This document shows, piece by piece, positions 29,089 through 39,664 of a DNA stretch of 64,000 nucleotides. Made by a program: the position numbers and the translations under genes. The notes beneath the pieces were generated by a model. That model searched no databases and had not been told where the DNA came from. It saw nothing but the letters and a program-made list of their open reading frames with translations. The number at the start of each line of letters is the position of its first letter. The first letter of the stretch is position 1. Source of the DNA: Synechococcus sp. UW179A (GTDB lineage: Bacteria; Cyanobacteriota; Cyanobacteriia; PCC-6307; Cyanobiaceae). Where the stretch lies: assembly GCF_900473965.1 (NCBI RefSeq), contig NZ_UCNJ01000014.1, positions 86,474 to 150,473 on the forward strand, given 5' to 3'.

Positions 29089-30015
29089 ATGCTGAGCAGC
29101 GCAACGAATCGTCAAGCGTCATCGGCCCAGGCTCAGTATTTCTCCTACGGCGAAGCGGCCAACCCAATCCGCAGCGGACTGACGGACGCCGTTCCTTATC
29201 ACTCCTTTTCCCCTGCTTTCTTTGGCCAAAACGGTAGTGCCGTGATGCCTCTGGATCTGAGCGAGGAACTGCAGTGCAGTGGACCTGCCACCGGCCCGTC
29301 GTTATGCGCCAACTTCATCCGAATGAATGGCGACGGGCTGCGCACCACTGCTGTGGCAACAAGCCAGTTGTTCTTCGTAGCCGATGGAGACGGTGAAACG
29401 GAAGCCTGCGGCCAACACTTCCAGTGGAACAAGGGCGACATGCTCGTTCTCCCAGCAGGAGGAGACGCCATTCACAGCTGCTCTGGCAAGGCGGCTCTCT
29501 ACTGGGTGCACGACGCACCACTGCTGCGTTTTCTAGGTGTGACTCCCAATGAAGCCCTTTTTGAACCAACCTTTTACAGCCATCGCGATAGCCAAGGGCG
29601 ACTAGCTGAGATCGCAGCCAACCCCAGCGGCGCCCGTGCCAACCGAGTCAGTGTGCTGATGGGCAACGCTGCGTTTCCCCAGACCAGAACGGTCAGCCAC
29701 ACCCTTTGGGCCATGCTGGGCATTCTTCCCGCTGGGCAGGAACAGAAGCCTCACCGACACCAGTCGATCGCCCTGGATTTCGCCGTGGACTGCAGGCCAG
29801 GTTGCTACACCCTGATTGGCACTGAGCTCGATGATCAGGGAAGAATCCGGAAGCCACATCGGGAAGACTGGGCAGCTGGTGCCGCTTTTGTGACCCCACC
29901 GGGCTACTGGCATTCCCACCACAATGAGTCTGGTGCTGATGCCTACGTGCTGCCGATTCAGGACGCAGGACTGCACACCTATCTGCGCACGCTCGACATT
30001 CTTTTTAGCGGCTGA
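29089..30015 (+). CDS. Cupin-domain protein, gentisate-dioxygenase-like
   Basis: The 308-residue product shows two cupin barrels. In the first, FQWNKGDMLVLPAGGDAIHS resembles the second cupin motif. In the second, QKPHRHQSIALDF supplies a metal-binding HxH pair and FVTPPGYWHSHHN a later histidine. This arrangement resembles gentisate 1,2-dioxygenase-type bicupins, but the substrate cannot be inferred and no aromatic catabolism genes are nearby. The start could be a GTG at 29059. It is convergent with psaB. Confidence 0.72.
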   Translation: MLSSATNRQASSAQAQYFSYGEAANPIRSGLTDAVPYHSFSPAFFGQNGSAVMPLDLSEELQCSGPATGPSLCANFIRMNGDGLRTTAVATSQLFFVADGDGETEACGQHFQWNKGDMLVLPAGGDAIHSCSGKAALYWVHDAPLLRFLGVTPNEALFEPTFYSHRDSQGRLAEIAANPSGARANRVSVLMGNAAFPQTRTVSHTLWAMLGILPAGQEQKPHRHQSIALDFAVDCRPGCYTLIGTELDDQGRIRKPHREDWAAGAAFVTPPGYWHSHHNESGADAYVLPIQDAGLHTYLRTLDILFSG

Positions 30016-30056
30016 TCAAAGGCTGAAGGGCTCTGCGCCATTCATTTTCACCCAAC

Positions 30057-30090
30057 AAAAAACCCCCGCCAGATGAGCTGGACAGGGGTG
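30057..30090 (-). terminator. Intrinsic terminator after psaB
   Basis: Read on the minus strand, CACCCCTGTCCAG folds onto CTGGCGGGGG with a CTCAT loop, followed by six T residues. It ends the psaA-psaB unit 40 bases after psaB. Confidence 0.85.
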
Positions 30091-30128
30091 AATTTATGAT
30101 GCCCTGTGGCCAGGGCAAACAGGATTGA

Positions 30129-32336
30129 TCAGCCGAACTTGCCGGAAGTCGATGCGATCAGGAAGGCGGCATACGTGAGGATGTAGCCAATCGTGAAGTG
30201 GGCGAGACCCACAACACGAGCCTGAACGATCGACAGAGCCACTGGCTTGTCACGCCAGCCAACAAGGTTGGCAAGCGGTGTGCGCTGATGAGCCCAAACG
30301 ATGGTCTCGATCAGCTCCTGCCAGTAACCGCGCCAGGAGATCAGGAACATGAATCCAGTCGCCCAGACGAGGTGGCCGAACAGGAACATCCAGGCCCAAA
30401 CGGCGAGGTTGTTGCTGCCGAAGGGGTTGTAACCGTTGATCAGCTGGGAGGAATTCAGCCACAGGTAATCGCGGAACCAACCCATCAGGTAGGTGCTGGA
30501 CTCATTGAACTGAGCCACGTTGCCCTGCCAGATGGCCAGGTGCTTCCAGTGCCAGTAGAAGGTGACCCAACCGATTGTGTTCAGTGCCCAGAAGACAGCC
30601 AGATAGAAGGCGTCCCAGGCAGAGATGTCACAAGTACCACCACGGCCAGGGCCGTCGCAGGGGAAGGAGTAGCCAAAGTCCTTCTTGTCTGGCATCAGCT
30701 TGGAGCCACGGGCATCCAGAGCACCTTTGACCAGAATCAGAGTGGTGGTGTGCAAACCCAGTGCGATGGCGTGGTGAACCATGAAGTCACCAGGGCCGAT
30801 CGGCAAGAACACGTCGGTGTTCCCATTGATGGCATCCATCCACCCACCCATGTAAGCAGCGTTGGCATTAGCGGCAGCACCAGCGGAATTGGAGAGCAGC
30901 ACGTCGAATCCATAGATCGCCTTACCGGAAGCGGCTTGAACGAATTGGGCAAAGACGGGCTCAACCAGAATCTGCTTCTCAGGTGTTCCGAACGCCACAA
31001 CAACGTCGTTGTGAACGTAAAGACCCAGGGTATGGAAGCCAAGGAAGAGGGTGATCCAGCTCAGGTGGCTGATGATCGCCTCCTTGTGCTCAAGCATCCG
31101 GGCCAGGACATTGTCCTTGTTGGCTTCGGGGTCGTAGTCACGGATGAAGAAGATCGCTCCGTGGGCGAAGGCACCGCACATCAGGAAGATGGCGATGTAC
31201 TGGTGGTGCGTGTAAAGAGCAGCTTGTGTCGTGTAGGCCTTTGCAATGAAGGCATACGACGGCATTGCATACATGTGCTGAGCCACCAGAGAGGTAACGA
31301 CACCAAGCGAGGCGAGCGCTAAGCCGAGCTGCATGTGCAGGCTGTTGTTCAAGGTGTCGTAAAGACCCCTGTGACCAGCACCCAGATCACCAGGAGTGCC
31401 CTTAGGAGGATTGTGAGCTTCGAGGATCTCCTTAATGGAGTGACCGATGCCAAAGTTGGTCCTGTACATGTGACCAGCGATCACAAATATGCAACCAATC
31501 GCCAGGTGGTGATGGGCGATATCAGTGAGCCAAAGGGCTTCAGTCTGAGGATGGAAGCCACCCAGGAAGGTGAGAATCGCAGTACCGGACCCTTCGGTTG
31601 TCCCGAAGATTTGGCCCATGGAATCAGGATTCTGTGCATAGACACCCCAGTTGCCGGTAAAGAAAGGTCCAAGACCGGCAGGGTGAGGCATCACGCTCAG
31701 GAAGTTGTCCCACCCCACGTGCTGACCCCGGGATTCGGGAATCGCCACGTGAACCAGGTGTCCAGTCCAGGCGATTGAGCTGAAACCGAAAAGGACGGCC
31801 AGGTGATGGTTCAGGCGTGACTCAGCATTCTTGAACCAAGCGAGTGAAGGGCGGAACTTGGGCTGCAGGTGCAGCCAACCGGCGAACAAGGCCCAGGCCG
31901 ACAGGATCATCATGAAGATGGAACCCTGATACAGCTCGGCATTCTTCGTCATGCCGATTGTGTAGAACCAGTGGTACAGACCTGAGTAGGCGATGTTCAC
32001 CGGTGATGTGGCTCCCGCTTGGGTGAAGGCGGTAATGGCGCCTTGACCGAAATGGGGATCCCAGATTGCGTGAGCAATGGGCTTCACGTGCAGGGGGTCG
32101 GCGACCCACTGTTCGAAGTTGCCCTGCCAGGCGATATGGAACAGGTTTCCCGAAACCCAGAGGCCGATGATTGCGAGATGCCCGAAATGGGTGGAGAAGA
32201 GCTTTTGGTAAAGCCTCTCCTCCGTCATTCCGTCATGGCTCTCGAAGTCGTGAGCCGTGGCGATCCCGTACCAAATGCGGCGGGTTGTCGGGTCCTGTGC
32301 CAGACCCTGGCTGAACGAAGGAAATTTCGTTGCCAT
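30129..32336 (-). CDS. psaB: Photosystem I P700 apoprotein A2 (PsaB)
   Basis: PsaB pairs with PsaA to form the photosystem I core holding P700, A0, A1 and the FX cluster. The 735-residue length is typical. The FX-binding loop [18 protein letters not shown] supplies two of the four cysteine ligands. Many conserved histidines (AHHHLAIGC and similar) coordinate chlorophyll. It follows psaA by 22 bases. Confidence 0.98.
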   Translation of the reverse strand: MATKFPSFSQGLAQDPTTRRIWYGIATAHDFESHDGMTEERLYQKLFSTHFGHLAIIGLWVSGNLFHIAWQGNFEQWVADPLHVKPIAHAIWDPHFGQGAITAFTQAGATSPVNIAYSGLYHWFYTIGMTKNAELYQGSIFMMILSAWALFAGWLHLQPKFRPSLAWFKNAESRLNHHLAVLFGFSSIAWTGHLVHVAIPESRGQHVGWDNFLSVMPHPAGLGPFFTGNWGVYAQNPDSMGQIFGTTEGSGTAILTFLGGFHPQTEALWLTDIAHHHLAIGCIFVIAGHMYRTNFGIGHSIKEILEAHNPPKGTPGDLGAGHRGLYDTLNNSLHMQLGLALASLGVVTSLVAQHMYAMPSYAFIAKAYTTQAALYTHHQYIAIFLMCGAFAHGAIFFIRDYDPEANKDNVLARMLEHKEAIISHLSWITLFLGFHTLGLYVHNDVVVAFGTPEKQILVEPVFAQFVQAASGKAIYGFDVLLSNSAGAAANANAAYMGGWMDAINGNTDVFLPIGPGDFMVHHAIALGLHTTTLILVKGALDARGSKLMPDKKDFGYSFPCDGPGRGGTCDISAWDAFYLAVFWALNTIGWVTFYWHWKHLAIWQGNVAQFNESSTYLMGWFRDYLWLNSSQLINGYNPFGSNNLAVWAWMFLFGHLVWATGFMFLISWRGYWQELIETIVWAHQRTPLANLVGWRDKPVALSIVQARVVGLAHFTIGYILTYAAFLIASTSGKFG

Positions 32337-32358
32337 TAGAGGGAAAGTTCAGGAAAGG

Positions 32359-34665
32359 TCAGCCGCCCACCACAAGGATGTGGGCGTGGAAGAAGGACCA
32401 CGTGACTGTGATGCCGCCCAAAAGATAGTGAGCAACACCGACAGCACGGCCCTGGATGATGGACAGCGCACGAGGCTGGATGCCAGGGGCCACCTTCAGC
32501 TTGTTATGAGCCCAGACGATGGACTCAATCAGCTCCTGCCAGTAGCCGCGGCCACTGAAGAGGAACATCAGGCTAAAAGCCCAGATGAAGTGACCACCAA
32601 GGAACATGATTCCGTAGCCGGCTGTATTAGAGCCGTAGCTGTTGATCACCTGAACGGCCTGAGCCCACAGGAAATCACGCAACCAGCCATTGATGGTGAT
32701 GGCGCTGTTGGCGAAGTTGCCATTGGTGAGGTATTGGACTGAGCCATCAGGCCTCACCGCACCCCAGACGTCGCTCTGCATTTTCCAGGAGAAGTGGAAA
32801 ATGACGACCGACAGGGAGTTGTACATCCAGAACAGACCCAGGAAAACATGGTCCCAAGCAGACACCTGACAGGTGCCACCGCGACCAGGGCCATCGCAGG
32901 AGAAGCGGAAACCAAGATTGGCTTTGTCTGGAATCAGACGGGAATTACGGGCGTAAAGAACACCCTTGAGCAGGATCAACACCGTCACATGAATCGTGAA
33001 GGCGTGAATGTGGTGGACCATGAAGTCCGCCGTACCCAGAGGAATCGGAGCTGCGGCAACCTTGCCACCAACGGCCACTACGGAACCATTGAACACTTCA
33101 CTAACGCCAGCGAGAGCATTGGGAGCGGTGCTACCGGCAGCTGCGGCGTGCAAACCCTGAATCCACTGAGCGAAGACGGGCTTCAGTTGGATCGCGGAAT
33201 CACTGAACATGTCCTGGGGGCGACCCAGAGCACGCATCGTGTCGTTGTGGATGTACAGGCCGAAGCTGTGGAAGCCAAGCCAGATGCACACCCAGTTGAG
33301 GTGGCTGATCAGAGCGTCACGGGCCTTGAGCACTCTGTCCAAGACGTTGTCGACGTGCTTGGCGGGGTCGTAATCGCGGATCATCGCGATGGCGGCGTGA
33401 GCTGAAGCGCCGACGATCAGGAAGCCACCAATCCACATGTGGTGGGTGAACAAACCGATCTGAGTCGGATAGTCAATCGACATGTACGGATAGGGAGGCA
33501 TCGCGTACATGTGCTGGGCAACGATGATGCTCAGGGAGCCGAGCATTGCAAGGTTCAGAGCCAGCTGGGCATGCCAGCTGTTGATCATGAACTCGAACAG
33601 GCCGTCATGGCCCTTCGTTGCAGGGAAAAGCAGAGGATCGCCTTTCTGGCCCTCGAGGATCTCCTTGATGGAGTGCCCGATTCCCCAGTTGGTCCGGTAC
33701 ATGTGTCCGGCCACGATGAATAGCACCGCGATAGCCAGATGGTGATGAGCGATATCGGTCATCCACATGCTTCCGGTCACAGGATTGATTCCACCCTTGA
33801 AGGTGAGGAAATCGCTGTATGCAGCCCAGTTGCCATTGAAAAAAGCACCAATGCCGGCACTGAATCCTGGATAGAGCTGAGCCAGCAAATCCTGATTGAA
33901 GAATTCGTGAGGAAGAGGAATGTCTGCCACGGAAGCAATGGTCTTGCCGTTCAACACCAGCGGCTGGCCGGCGTCAATGGCATCCATCAACTTGGTGGTG
34001 GGCAGTGACACATGCAGCAAGTGACCGGTCCAGGACAGTGAGCCCAGGCCCAGCAGACCAGCCAAGTGGTGGTTGAGCATCGACTCAACGTTCTGGAACC
34101 ACTCAAGCTTCGGAGCTGCCTTGTGATAGTGAAAAACGCCTGCATTCAGCATCAGGCCGGCCATCACCAGAGCGCCGATGGCGAGAGACATCAACTGCGT
34201 CTCATTGGTGATGCCCCAGGCCCTCCAGACATGGAAGAGACCTGAAGTGATCTGGATGCCTTGGAAGCCGGCACCCATGTCGCCGTTGAGGATCTCCTGG
34301 CCGAAGATCGGCCATACCACCTGAGCGCTTGGCTTCACATGGGTGGGATCGGCGAGCCAGCCGGAGAAATTGGAGAAGTGGGCGCCATGGAAAAAGGCAC
34401 CGCTCAGCCAGATGAAGATCACGGCCAGATGGCCGAAGTGAGCACTAAAGATCTTTCGAGAAACCTCTTCAAGGTCACTCGTGTGGCTGTCGAAATCGTG
34501 AGCGTTGGCGTGGAGGTTCCAAACCCAGGTGGTGGTTTTGGGACCTTTCGCGAGGGCTCGGTCGAAATGTCCGGGCTTTCCGAACAATTCGAAGGTCGCT
34601 GGATTGTCAACCTTCTCGACTTGAGTCTTCGCGGTGCTCCCACGCTCTGGTGGGCTGATGGTCAT
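32359..34665 (-). CDS. psaA: Photosystem I P700 apoprotein A1 (PsaA)
   Basis: PsaA carries half of the reaction-centre cofactors of photosystem I. The start at [19 protein letters not shown] gives 768 residues; 30 further codons upstream are open but unlike the family. The FX loop is [18 protein letters not shown]. The segment near residues 240-280, around [19 protein letters not shown], is a lumenal loop region that varies between species. Expression in other cyanobacteria is lowered under high light; a possible RpaB half-site lies upstream. Confidence 0.98.
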   Translation of the reverse strand: MTISPPERGSTAKTQVEKVDNPATFELFGKPGHFDRALAKGPKTTTWVWNLHANAHDFDSHTSDLEEVSRKIFSAHFGHLAVIFIWLSGAFFHGAHFSNFSGWLADPTHVKPSAQVVWPIFGQEILNGDMGAGFQGIQITSGLFHVWRAWGITNETQLMSLAIGALVMAGLMLNAGVFHYHKAAPKLEWFQNVESMLNHHLAGLLGLGSLSWTGHLLHVSLPTTKLMDAIDAGQPLVLNGKTIASVADIPLPHEFFNQDLLAQLYPGFSAGIGAFFNGNWAAYSDFLTFKGGINPVTGSMWMTDIAHHHLAIAVLFIVAGHMYRTNWGIGHSIKEILEGQKGDPLLFPATKGHDGLFEFMINSWHAQLALNLAMLGSLSIIVAQHMYAMPPYPYMSIDYPTQIGLFTHHMWIGGFLIVGASAHAAIAMIRDYDPAKHVDNVLDRVLKARDALISHLNWVCIWLGFHSFGLYIHNDTMRALGRPQDMFSDSAIQLKPVFAQWIQGLHAAAAGSTAPNALAGVSEVFNGSVVAVGGKVAAAPIPLGTADFMVHHIHAFTIHVTVLILLKGVLYARNSRLIPDKANLGFRFSCDGPGRGGTCQVSAWDHVFLGLFWMYNSLSVVIFHFSWKMQSDVWGAVRPDGSVQYLTNGNFANSAITINGWLRDFLWAQAVQVINSYGSNTAGYGIMFLGGHFIWAFSLMFLFSGRGYWQELIESIVWAHNKLKVAPGIQPRALSIIQGRAVGVAHYLLGGITVTWSFFHAHILVVGG

Positions 34666-35055
34666 CGAGTCGTTCCTCGAGGGACGGGATCGAGGTGGTG
34701 GGACACCCCTCCGGAAATCAATGGGATTACCGGGGCCCCGGACGCGGATCAGCAAGCTTCACCGTGGCCGGGCGCCAGTGGCATTCAGAGCAATGAACCC
34801 TGACTCTCACTGGAGCTAGGGCCCCAAAGAGGGGACCGCTGCGGGAAGCATAGGAGGGGAAGCAGTCATCACACGACAGGGAGTTACAAAGGTTCAATCC
34901 GGCCGCGGGCCTGTCCAGACCTGGAATCTGCATCAGCTCGAGCATCAGCGAGGAGACCCCGATTAGGCACGTTGAGCAACACAAACAGGCGACACATATC
35001 GATCTATTTAATGCAAATCATTCCCAATAGTGCGTCCCCTCCATCGGTGCCCAGA
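34666..35055. other. Divergent region between psaA and a secreted-protein gene
   Basis: About 390 bases without a convincing gene. On the minus strand TATGCT at 34847-34852 could be the psaA -10. GTTACAAA at 34883-34890 is an HLR1-like half-site. A hairpin with a GGGG/CCCC core lies at 34819-34836 in the putative psaA 5' leader. The assignments are by eye and the transcription start is unknown. Confidence 0.5.
34883..34900 (+). promoter_or_regulatory. HLR1-like (RpaB-type) element upstream of psaA
   Basis: GTTACAAA-GG-TTCAATCC resembles the HLR1 consensus, two (G/T)TTACA(A/T)(A/T) repeats separated by two bases. The first repeat is perfect, the second degenerate. It lies just upstream of the -35 zone of the putative psaA promoter, where RpaB activates photosystem I genes in other cyanobacteria. 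Function here is inferred. Confidence 0.4.
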
Positions 35056-36480
35056 ATGGGTCGACTCAAGCTTTGCCCCATGGCGGCATCAGGCCGGACG
35101 TACCACCTTCATCACTGGCTGCAGACTCTGCTTGCCCTGTGGATCATGGTGGTCCCCGCCGCAACCGCGCAGGCCTGGCCCTGGGGAGCAGACGGCTCAG
35201 GCGATCGCGAACGCTCCGCAGAGATCATCAGTGTTGCTTCACCTTCCGGGCGACTGCAGGAAGTCAGTCCCCCGGGCGCTGTTCAGCAGCTGCAGACAGC
35301 CCTGAGCAGCCATTCGCCCCAACTAAAGCTGATCAGCCCCTCTGATGGCAGTGTGCTGAAGAACGGGGAGAGGCAACTCACGTTACGGATCGAAGATTGG
35401 CCTCTGGCCGAAGATCCACAACTGGGGCTTGGTGCACATGTGGCACTCCAGATCGACGACGATCCGCCATTGCGTTTCAGCCACGCCGACAACGATCGAC
35501 TCCAGATCACGCTTCCCGATCTCAGCCCGGGAAGTCATCGCTTTTCGGCCTATGCCGCCATGCCTTGGGGTGAAGCCGTGAAATCTCAGGGGGCAAGCCT
35601 TCAGTGGAGACTGAATCTCTTGCAGCAGCTTTCAGGAACTCAGCCGGATCAAAATGATCCCTGGCTTGCAGTGGTCAGCCCCTCCGATCTCAGCAGCGGT
35701 GATCCGCTGCTGATCGACTGGCTGATCTGGAACGCCCCGCTTCAGAACCTGCGGGAGGGAGATGGCCGCTGGAGGCTGAGGATCAGCGTGAATGGCGACA
35801 GTTTTCTTGTTGACCGTCAAGAGGCTCTTTGGCTGAAAGCCGCAGGCAACAGAAATGGCAGCGTGCAGATGGAACTGCTCGACGGTCTTGGTGATCCGAT
35901 CACACCGGTCTTCAACAATCAATTGCGTACCACCGCTGCACTCGCCGGTGCTCGTGCGATCTGGATGCAGTCGAGTCTCAGCGATGAACAGATGGCGCGC
36001 CTGCTTGGTGAAGTCATTCCTGAACCAGAACAGGCAGCTGAGAGAGAAGCTGCACCGCCACAGACTGCACTCACCACTGATTCTGAAACGGAGGCGTTCA
36101 TCCAAGACAACCCTTCAACGGAGACCCTCACAGCAGAAGGACAAACAGTTGATGAACAAACCGTTTTTGGACAAGCCATGGAAGAACAAACCAGGGCTTC
36201 AGACGCAGATGGCGCTGCGGATTTGATGGTTGATCCAAGCCGGCTGCAGATCGACTCCTCGCCTCCGGCAATCACAGCTGACGATGAACTGCCAGTGGCA
36301 CCAGATCAGTCTGCTGCCGACTCAGAAGAGTCGCTGGAGACCAGCAAAGCCGAGAAAGCTGTTCCCGAAGAAGAGATCCGCAAGACCGAACCGGCAGCCG
36401 AGCCGGAGAAGCTGCGGATCACCAGCAGCCTGGGAGGATCAGCCAGGGAGCTGTTGAACGAGGATGGCACCCAGCGCTGA
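35056..36480 (+). CDS. Secreted protein with Glu-rich tail, unknown function
   Basis: A signal peptide is visible in HHWLQTLLALWIMVVPAATA with likely cleavage after AQA. The middle (about residues 70-330) looks like beta-rich domains with phrases such as LKLISPSDGSVLKNGERQ and LPDLSPGSHRFSAYA, suggesting immunoglobulin-like folds. The last 140 residues are acidic, rich in Glu, Gln, Thr and Ala, and probably disordered. Starts at 34972, 35056 or 35080 are possible. I do not recognise the family. Its end overlaps cobJ by 17 bases, so the two genes are probably co-expressed, although no functional link to cobalamin is obvious. Confidence 0.72.
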   Translation: MGRLKLCPMAASGRTYHLHHWLQTLLALWIMVVPAATAQAWPWGADGSGDRERSAEIISVASPSGRLQEVSPPGAVQQLQTALSSHSPQLKLISPSDGSVLKNGERQLTLRIEDWPLAEDPQLGLGAHVALQIDDDPPLRFSHADNDRLQITLPDLSPGSHRFSAYAAMPWGEAVKSQGASLQWRLNLLQQLSGTQPDQNDPWLAVVSPSDLSSGDPLLIDWLIWNAPLQNLREGDGRWRLRISVNGDSFLVDRQEALWLKAAGNRNGSVQMELLDGLGDPITPVFNNQLRTTAALAGARAIWMQSSLSDEQMARLLGEVIPEPEQAAEREAAPPQTALTTDSETEAFIQDNPSTETLTAEGQTVDEQTVFGQAMEEQTRASDADGAADLMVDPSRLQIDSSPPAITADDELPVAPDQSAADSEESLETSKAEKAVPEEEIRKTEPAAEPEKLRITSSLGGSARELLNEDGTQR

Positions 36481-38353
36481 TTCACTGAGGCCGCTAGACC
36501 TGAACGCTGTCAACACCACCTCCATCAATCCGATGGGAGCTTCACTCGCACTGGGCCTATCAGTGAGTGCCTGGCCCCTACTTCAGCAGCTGCGACAGGT
36601 GGGCCAGGCTGATCGGGTGGGACTGACACCGCTGGCGGCCGCAGCACTGGAGCCCCCTCCTCGCGATTTGCTGGTTGCACCGGCAACGGAACTTCTGGCT
36701 GGTCAGTGGCGAGACGGAGGCTCCACGATTGTGATCGGAGCCCTGGGTGCCGTCATACGACTGATCGCCCCCTTACTGAGCTGCAAGCAGAACGACCCTG
36801 CCGTGGTGGTGATGGACGCACGCGGTCAACAGATCGTGCCCCTGATTGGTGGTCATGCGGCAGGGGCTGAACAACTGGCCCATGCACTGGCAGCTGCACT
36901 GGGGGGGCAGGTCGTGCTGACCGGTGATGCAGCGAGCCAGCAGCGCCTAGCTCTCGACGCCTTCGGAAAAGACTGGGGTTGGGTGCGTGGCGGCGCTCCG
37001 GAAGATTGGCATGAACTCATGGTCTCCCAGGCCACTGGGCATCCGGTCAATGTTCTTCAAGAGACAGGATCAGACCTCTGGCGCAGCAGTGAGGCCGGTC
37101 AAAACTTCAGCGTTGCCGCAGACACCGAGCAGGAGGCAGCACTGGCAATCGGTCCACGATCCAACGGGGCTCGCTGTCGCTGGCACCCAGCCACGCTCTG
37201 GATCGGCATCGGCTGCGAACGCTTGAGCAGCCTTGCACTGATTCAACGAGCTGTGGATCGCTCACTTCAGTCCGCAGGAATGGCCAAGGAAGCCGTGGCA
37301 GGCATCAGCAGCATTAAAGCCAAGGGTGACGAGCCTGCCTTGCTGCAGCTCTCTGAGCAGCAGTGTTGGCCTCTACGGCTGTTCGGCGCGACTGCCCTCG
37401 CCAATGTTGCCGTGCCCACACCCTCTGAAGTGGTGAAGGCGGAGATGGGCACAGCATCTGTTGCGGAAGCTTCTGCACTGCTGGCCTCAGGAGAGGGCGC
37501 ACAGCTATTGCAGGCCAAGCAAATCTTCCATGCAGAGGGCGACGAGAAAGGCGCCGTAACGGTGGCGATCGCAGAGGCTGCCCAAGCCCTGGCACCCTGG
37601 AAGGGTGAGCTGCATCTGATCGGCAGTGGGCCCGGGTCACTGCAACTGCTCACTGCCGACGCCCGCACAGCACTCAGCCGCTGTGTCCTCTGGGTGGGAT
37701 ATGGCCTTTACCTGGATCTGCTTGAACCGCTGCGGCGCTGCGATCAGGTTCGGTTAGACGGACAACTCACCCGGGAACGCGATCGCTGCTTGCAGGCGCT
37801 GAATCTGGCCCGTCAGGGCAGCCGTGTTGCTCTGATCTCCTCCGGAGACAGCGGCATCTATGGCATGGCAGGGCTGGCGTTAGAGCTTTGGCTGGACCTG
37901 CCTCAGACAGAACGTCCTCAGTTCCAAGTGCATCCTGGTCTCTCCGCATTACAGCTGGCTGCCGCCAAGGCTGGTGCACCACTGATGCATGACTTCTGCA
38001 CCATTTCTCTCAGCGACCGGCTCACACCCTGGGAGGTGATCGAACGACGCATCAAGGCAGCTGCCGACGGAGATTTTGTGGTGGCGCTTTACAACCCTCG
38101 CTCCAGGGAACGCGACTGGCAGTTGGCAAAGGCCATTGAGATTCTGCTCTGCGCGCGTCCTCTGACCACTCCTGTGGTGATGGCTCGCCAGCTCGGACGC
38201 AGCGAAGAGCAGGTAAGCATTCACAATCTGGGCAACCTGCGGCCTGAAGACGTGGACATGCTTACGGTGCTGGTAATAGGAAACAGCAGCAGCCGCGTTC
38301 AGGACGGCCGCATGGTGACCCCCAGGGGTTACCCAGGAGCCGCACTGAGCTGA
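36464..38353 (+). CDS. cobJ: CbiG-CobJ fusion: cobalt-precorrin-5A hydrolase domain plus precorrin-3B C17-methyltransferase
   Basis: The 629-residue product joins two corrin enzymes. Residues about 25-350 match CbiG, which opens the delta-lactone ring in the anaerobic pathway (IGALGAVIRLIAPLL, IGGHAAGAEQLA, and a C-terminal IGIGCERL). Residues about 375-629 form a SAM methyltransferase of the CobJ/CbiH type, beginning GELHLIGSGPGSLQLLTADA, with ISSGDSGIYGMAGLALEL and YNPRSRERDWQL. A later start at 36533 is possible. The fusion is known from cyanobacteria. No cobalamin riboswitch is apparent upstream. Confidence 0.93.
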   Translation: MAPSADSLRPLDLNAVNTTSINPMGASLALGLSVSAWPLLQQLRQVGQADRVGLTPLAAAALEPPPRDLLVAPATELLAGQWRDGGSTIVIGALGAVIRLIAPLLSCKQNDPAVVVMDARGQQIVPLIGGHAAGAEQLAHALAAALGGQVVLTGDAASQQRLALDAFGKDWGWVRGGAPEDWHELMVSQATGHPVNVLQETGSDLWRSSEAGQNFSVAADTEQEAALAIGPRSNGARCRWHPATLWIGIGCERLSSLALIQRAVDRSLQSAGMAKEAVAGISSIKAKGDEPALLQLSEQQCWPLRLFGATALANVAVPTPSEVVKAEMGTASVAEASALLASGEGAQLLQAKQIFHAEGDEKGAVTVAIAEAAQALAPWKGELHLIGSGPGSLQLLTADARTALSRCVLWVGYGLYLDLLEPLRRCDQVRLDGQLTRERDRCLQALNLARQGSRVALISSGDSGIYGMAGLALELWLDLPQTERPQFQVHPGLSALQLAAAKAGAPLMHDFCTISLSDRLTPWEVIERRIKAAADGDFVVALYNPRSRERDWQLAKAIEILLCARPLTTPVVMARQLGRSEEQVSIHNLGNLRPEDVDMLTVLVIGNSSSRVQDGRMVTPRGYPGAALS

Positions 38354-38369
38354 TGACGACCTAGTGCAG

Positions 38370-38443
38370 TCGGGATGACAGGATTCGAACCTGCGGCCCC
38401 TTCGTCCCGAACGAAGTGCGCTACCAAGCTGCGCCACATCCCG
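38370..38443 (-). tRNA. tRNA-Pro (CGG)
   Basis: On the minus strand CGGGATG at the 5' end pairs with CATCCCG, followed by discriminator A. The anticodon stem-loop CTTCG-TTCGGGA-CGAAG gives anticodon CGG for CCG codons. The T-loop GGTTCGAATCC is canonical. CCA is not encoded. Confidence 0.94.
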
Positions 38444-38461
38444 ATGGCCCGACTGTAGAAG

Positions 38462-39340
38462 ATGACCTCAGTTCTGAAACCCGACTGGTTGCGCGTCAAA
38501 GCCCCGCAGCGGGAACGCATCGGAGCTGTTGCCGACCTGCTTCTTGACCTCAAGCTCAACACGGTCTGCCAGGAAGCCAGCTGCCCAAACATCGGTGAAT
38601 GCTTCGCCGGGGGAACCGCAACATTTCTGATCATGGGTCCGGGCTGCACGCGTGCCTGTCCCTACTGCGACATTGACTTCGACAAGAGCGTTCGAACGCT
38701 GGATCCCACCGAACCGCAACGTTTAGGTGAAGCGGTGTCACGGCTGAAACTGAAGCATGTGGTGATCACCTCGGTGAACCGCGATGACCTCAGCGATGGC
38801 GGAGCCAGTCAGTTCGTTGCCTGCATCGAACAGGTGAAACAACGCTCACCCTTCACCACAATCGAACTGCTGATCCCCGACCTCTGTGGGAACTGGGACG
38901 CACTGGAAACGGTGATGGACGCCGCCCCACACGTGCTCAACCACAACATCGAGACGGTTCCAAGGCTTTACAGAAGAGCCAGACCACAGGGCAATTACGA
39001 ACGCTCTCTGGAATTGCTGAAACGGGTCAGAGATGGATGGCCCAGGTCGTACAGCAAGTCCGGTCTGATGGTGGGTCTCGGAGAAAACGATGAGGAGGTG
39101 ATCGAAGTGCTGCGCGACTTGCGCGCCCACCGTGTCGACATCGTCACCATTGGCCAGTACCTCTCTCCCGGGCCGAGACACCTACCGGTGAACCGCTTCG
39201 TGACTCCGGAACAGTTCGACAGTTATCGGCGCATTGGCGAAGAGGAGCTGGGTTGTCTGCAGGTGGTGAGCAGTCCTCTGACGCGCAGCAGCTATCACGC
39301 CGGCGAAGTGCAGCGCCTGATGATCAGCCACCCACGCTGA
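38462..39340 (+). CDS. lipA: Lipoyl synthase
   Basis: LipA inserts two sulfurs into protein-bound octanoate to make lipoyl groups for dehydrogenase complexes and the glycine cleavage system. The auxiliary cluster cysteines are 36, 41 and 47 in [12 protein letters not shown], and the radical SAM CxxxCxxC is 62, 66 and 69 in CTRACPYC. The RSSYHAGE motif near the end supplies the auxiliary-cluster serine. The 292-residue length is normal. Marine picocyanobacteria often have two lipoyl synthases, so another may exist elsewhere. Confidence 0.96.
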   Translation: MTSVLKPDWLRVKAPQRERIGAVADLLLDLKLNTVCQEASCPNIGECFAGGTATFLIMGPGCTRACPYCDIDFDKSVRTLDPTEPQRLGEAVSRLKLKHVVITSVNRDDLSDGGASQFVACIEQVKQRSPFTTIELLIPDLCGNWDALETVMDAAPHVLNHNIETVPRLYRRARPQGNYERSLELLKRVRDGWPRSYSKSGLMVGLGENDEEVIEVLRDLRAHRVDIVTIGQYLSPGPRHLPVNRFVTPEQFDSYRRIGEEELGCLQVVSSPLTRSSYHAGEVQRLMISHPR

Positions 39341-39343
39341 CGA

Positions 39344-39649
39344 TCAGAGCGCATCGCCGCCGATCTGAATCCATTCCTGCAACTGCCAGGTCACCAGTCC
39401 TGACTGAATCATCGGGTCGGCCTGCACCCAGCGGTAGGCGTCCTCGAAGCTGCGGGCTTCAAAGATCAACAGTCCACCTCCGCCTGGCCGCTTCTCGCCA
39501 TCCACTAGATAGCCACTGTGGATACGACGTCCGCAGTGGCACTGGGACATCACCCATCGGCGATGGGCCTCGAGGTGAGGCCGCTTTTGCTCAAGGGGCA
39601 GCGCGGCCGTCTCCTGAGTGAATGTTTCGGTCTTGATGAACCAGGGCAC
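39344..39649 (-). CDS. YciI-like (YCII-domain) protein
   Basis: The 101-residue product has the YCII fold features: RPHLEAHRRWVMSQ with the conserved histidine, GGLLIFEARSFEDAYRWVQADPMIQSGL with the DP motif, and a C-terminal WQLQEWIQIGG. Members are ferredoxin-like alpha/beta dimers related to muconolactone isomerase; most lack a known reaction. It lies 15 bases downstream of the glutamate synthase gene and may share its transcript. Confidence 0.88.
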   Translation of the reverse strand: MPWFIKTETFTQETAALPLEQKRPHLEAHRRWVMSQCHCGRRIHSGYLVDGEKRPGGGGLLIFEARSFEDAYRWVQADPMIQSGLVTWQLQEWIQIGGDAL

Positions 39650-39664
39650 AGTGCGGTTGATCGA

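Noticed and set aside
28936..29115. N-terminal extension of the small membrane protein
   Set aside because: The extra 60 residues are Arg/Ser/Cys-rich without pattern; a start at 28935 gives a normal anchor.
30198..31778. Long open frames opposite psaB
   Set aside because: They mirror psaB codon structure, lack protein-like features and have no start signals; psaB is certain.
36300..36533. Cobalamin riboswitch before cobJ
   Set aside because: The upstream region is coding for the secreted protein and no B12-box-like sequence was seen.
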